A program made the position numbers and the translations under genes. The notes under the pieces were generated by a model. The model searched no databases. It saw nothing but the letters and a program-made list of their open reading frames with translations, and was not told the DNA's origin. Source: Bacteroidota bacterium (GTDB lineage: Bacteria > Bacteroidota > Bacteroidia > Flavobacteriales > Weeksellaceae). From it: 7,464 nt of DNA. The stretch is taken from the NCBI GenBank assembly GCA_023399675.1, contig JAEWOM010000303.1, positions 1 through 7,464 on the forward strand. The letters run 5' to 3'. This document shows, in pieces, positions 5,140-7,464 of the stretch. Each line of letters begins with the position of its first letter. Position 1 is the first letter of the stretch.

Positions 5140-7464
5140 ATGACTAAAACAGAAATCGTCCAACTGATCACCAAAAAATCGCTCGCGCTGACGCTGGCGT
5201 TTACCGCCGCTACGATGGCATTTGCACAGGAAAAAATCTCGGTTACCGGTACTATTGTCGACACCCAGAATCAGCCTATGCCTTATGCATCAGTTAATTT
5301 CAGCAGCAAAGTGAATATGCTGTACAGTGATGCTGCACTTACAGATGAGAACGGAAATTACAGCGTGCAGCTGGTGCCCGGCAACTACACGGTTACCGTT
5401 GAAGCCATTGACTTTAAAAAGTTTACAGCCGAAAGAAACATCACGGGCGGCAGACTGGAGAATATCGTTCTGGAACCTGAAACTTCCACCACCAACCTGC
5501 AGACGCAGGAAATTGAAGGTGTGGTGATTACCGCTACGACACGTCCGTACAGAGTGGAACTCGATAAAAAAGTATATGATCCGGCTCAGGATGTCATCAG
5601 TAAAGGTGGAAATCTTCAGGACGTTTTGAGTAATGTTCCTTCCGTTGCGGTGGATACAGATGGAACGGTTTCCATGAGAGGAAATTCCAATGTACGTTTT
5701 CTGATCAACGGCAAGCCTTCATCACTGTTGGGAATTGACAGCGGCGCAAATGCCCTTCAGTCCATTCCTGCAGACCAGATCGAGCGAATCGAAGTTATTA
5801 CCAATCCTTCGTCAAAATTTGAAGCTTCCGGAACTGCAGGTATCCTGAACATCATTCTGAAAAAAGGAAGAGGGATGGGCTTTAACGGAAGCGTTACCGG
5901 TTCTGTGGGCTATTTGCCAAGTACAAATCTGAATACCAATTTAAGCTGGCGCCGCGGAAACTGGACCTGGTTTCTGAATGGCGGTGGCGGATACAATGAA
6001 AGACGCGGAGAGAGCAACACGGAGACCCGATATTTTGATTCGAATAATCAGCTGACCCGTTTTGAAGATCAGGAAAGTATTACTGAATCTGAAAACAGAT
6101 TTTACAATGCCAATGCCGGATTTTCTGTTGACATCACAGACCGCACCGCGTTCAACCTTTCCGGAATGGTTCGTCATTCGGAAAATGAAAGTTTCGGTGA
6201 TGTGAATTATTTTGAATACGGCAGCGGAAACAACTTTTTATCTGCAACAGGACGTGACAGCAGAGGAAGAGGAAATAATTTCTCTTGGCAGGGAGACATC
6301 GGCCTCGATCATAAAATTGACGATGAAGGGCAGATGATCTATACGTCATTCAGTATTCAGAACAGCAACAACGATGACAATTCAAATGTTGAAGAAACTG
6401 AAAACGGAGCCTTTATCCTGCGGAATTTAATTGATCAGTACACGAACAACAAGACGATTATCGGAAAAGTTGACTACGAACTGCCAATCGGTGAAAATTC
6501 CAAACTTGAAGCCGGTTACCGAATAGACCGCAATGTCAACGATTACGATTACCGTGTGCAGGAATCAACTGATGATATTAACTTTACAGTGCTCGAGGAT
6601 TTTACGAGTAACACCGTCTACAAAGAGACGATCAACGCGGTTTACGGACAGTTCAAAAGCAAGATCAACCGCTTCGGATACCAGTTGGGCTTAAGAGCAG
6701 AACATTCTGATATCAACGTTGTGTTTAACGATTTAAGCGGAGAGAATACAGATATAGCAAAAAATTATCTCGGCTTCTTCCCAAGTGCATTTTTGAGCTA
6801 TGATATCGGTGAAAATAACAATCAGCTTTTACTGAATTATTCCAGACGAATCAGAAGACCTCGTTCCTGGTTCCTTGTACCGTTTTCATCATATAACGAT
6901 AACCGGAATAAGTTTGCCGGAAATCCGGATCTGAACCCTCAGTATACCAACTCCTTCGAATTGGGCTACGCGATTCAGAAGCGGAAATTTACCATCAATC
7001 CGACTCTTTATTATAAGCATACGGACAACGAAATTCAAATGGTGGTTTTTCAGGATGGACCGGACAGTTTTACATCAAGACCTTACAACATCGGTACTGA
7101 ATCGAGCTATGGTCTGGACCTGAATGCAACTGCAGACCTGTTGAGCTGGTGGAAAATTATGGCCAATGTGGACCTGTACGGATATAAATCAACCGGTTCG
7201 TACTACGATCCTGTGCTGATGCCTGCGCCGATGAATTTTGACGGCAGCGGATTTTCTTCGAGAATACGTCTGACCAATACCTTCAAAGTGGATAACATGA
7301 TGAACCTGCAGCTGCAGGGCTTCTTTCACGGTGGAGAAAAAACAGCATCGAGCGAAAGAAAACCAATGTACGTGCTTAATTTTGGTGCAAACAAAACCAT
7401 TTGGGACGGAAACGGAACCATTGCCTTTAATGTTCAGGATATTTTCGGAAGCAGAGCAAGACGT
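5140..7464 (+). CDS. TonB-dependent-receptor-like outer membrane beta-barrel protein (3' end outside window)
   Basis: The frame is open from ATG 5140 to the right edge, 775 codons with no stop, so the C-terminus is missing. Residues 1-29 are a signal peptide (hydrophobic LALTLAFTAATMAFA, probable cleavage before Gln30). Residues about 34-113 form a carboxypeptidase-regulatory-like domain (VTGTIVDTQNQPMPYASV, then TDENGNYSVQLVPGNYTVTV). A plug domain follows from about 128 (GVVITATTRPYRVELDKKVY) with RGNSNVRFLINGKPS (180-194) and QIERIEVITNPSSKFEASG (213-231). From about 245 it is an outer-membrane barrel with alternating aromatic strands and the GNPDLNPQYTNSFELGY signature (594-610). This order fits the Bacteroidota outer membrane beta-barrel family related to TonB-dependent receptors rather than SusC, and no SusD gene is visible here. 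The ligand is unknown. Judging from the family, perhaps 50-90 residues, including the last barrel strands, lie beyond the window. Confidence 0.9.
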   Translation, partial: MTKTEIVQLITKKSLALTLAFTAATMAFAQEKISVTGTIVDTQNQPMPYASVNFSSKVNMLYSDAALTDENGNYSVQLVPGNYTVTVEAIDFKKFTAERNITGGRLENIVLEPETSTTNLQTQEIEGVVITATTRPYRVELDKKVYDPAQDVISKGGNLQDVLSNVPSVAVDTDGTVSMRGNSNVRFLINGKPSSLLGIDSGANALQSIPADQIERIEVITNPSSKFEASGTAGILNIILKKGRGMGFNGSVTGSVGYLPSTNLNTNLSWRRGNWTWFLNGGGGYNERRGESNTETRYFDSNNQLTRFEDQESITESENRFYNANAGFSVDITDRTAFNLSGMVRHSENESFGDVNYFEYGSGNNFLSATGRDSRGRGNNFSWQGDIGLDHKIDDEGQMIYTSFSIQNSNNDDNSNVEETENGAFILRNLIDQYTNNKTIIGKVDYELPIGENSKLEAGYRIDRNVNDYDYRVQESTDDINFTVLEDFTSNTVYKETINAVYGQFKSKINRFGYQLGLRAEHSDINVVFNDLSGENTDIAKNYLGFFPSAFLSYDIGENNNQLLLNYSRRIRRPRSWFLVPFSSYNDNRNKFAGNPDLNPQYTNSFELGYAIQKRKFTINPTLYYKHTDNEIQMVVFQDGPDSFTSRPYNIGTESSYGLDLNATADLLSWWKIMANVDLYGYKSTGSYYDPVLMPAPMNFDGSGFSSRIRLTNTFKVDNMMNLQLQGFFHGGEKTASSERKPMYVLNFGANKTIWDGNGTIAFNVQDIFGSRARR

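Noticed and set aside
5140..7464. SusC-type polysaccharide-utilisation receptor
   Set aside because: No SusD-like gene or glycan-processing enzyme is visible, and the plug and barrel motifs fit the other Bacteroidota beta-barrel family better; the downstream neighbour is outside the window.

Overview
The window reads as ordinary chromosomal DNA of a flavobacterium (Bacteroidota), most likely the Chryseobacterium/Kaistella group of Weeksellaceae. The evidence is TAnnTTTG-type -7 promoter boxes in front of genes, absence of obvious Shine-Dalgarno sequences, a Bacteroidota-type lipoprotein signal with a surface-export motif, and a large outer-membrane receptor with an N-terminal carboxypeptidase-regulatory-like domain. 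The genus is inferred from the look of the proteins, not from a search.

Layout, left to right. Positions 3-572 hold the 3' end of a gene of the DUF6929-like type (+), followed by a small hairpin that probably ends its transcript. A thioredoxin-fold DsbA/FrnE-family oxidoreductase follows at 766-1467 (+). Convergent to it, on the - strand, is an AT-rich pair read in the order mrr (2868 to 1984) then a small lipoprotein (1975 to 1526), separated by only 8 bases. The mrr gene encodes a type IV (modification-dependent) restriction endonuclease with its catalytic residues intact. Divergent from mrr, on the + strand, are dapF (3079-3864, diaminopimelate epimerase) and mltG (3940-4974, endolytic murein transglycosylase). 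After a 165-base gap with two hairpins and a possible promoter, an outer-membrane beta-barrel receptor starts at 5140 and runs off the right edge still open.

How the genes fit together. dapF supplies meso-diaminopimelate, used for lysine and as the peptidoglycan cross-linking residue, and mltG cuts nascent glycan strands, so these two form a cell-wall pair and may share a transcript. The receptor and lipoprotein are envelope proteins without an assigned ligand. The mrr/lipoprotein pair differs most from its surroundings: three 60-base lines inside mrr (2341-2520) have 53 G/C of 180, against 85 of 180 in dapF (3121-3300). I read it as a possibly acquired defence module, which is an inference.

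No tRNA, rRNA, CRISPR array, insertion sequence or phage gene is visible. Apart from the mrr/lipoprotein pair I see no strong candidate for an undescribed system. For dsbA, mrr and dapF I moved the start codon downstream of the longest possible reading frame, using promoter boxes, codon type and family N-termini. No intergenic stretch exceeds 300 bases.
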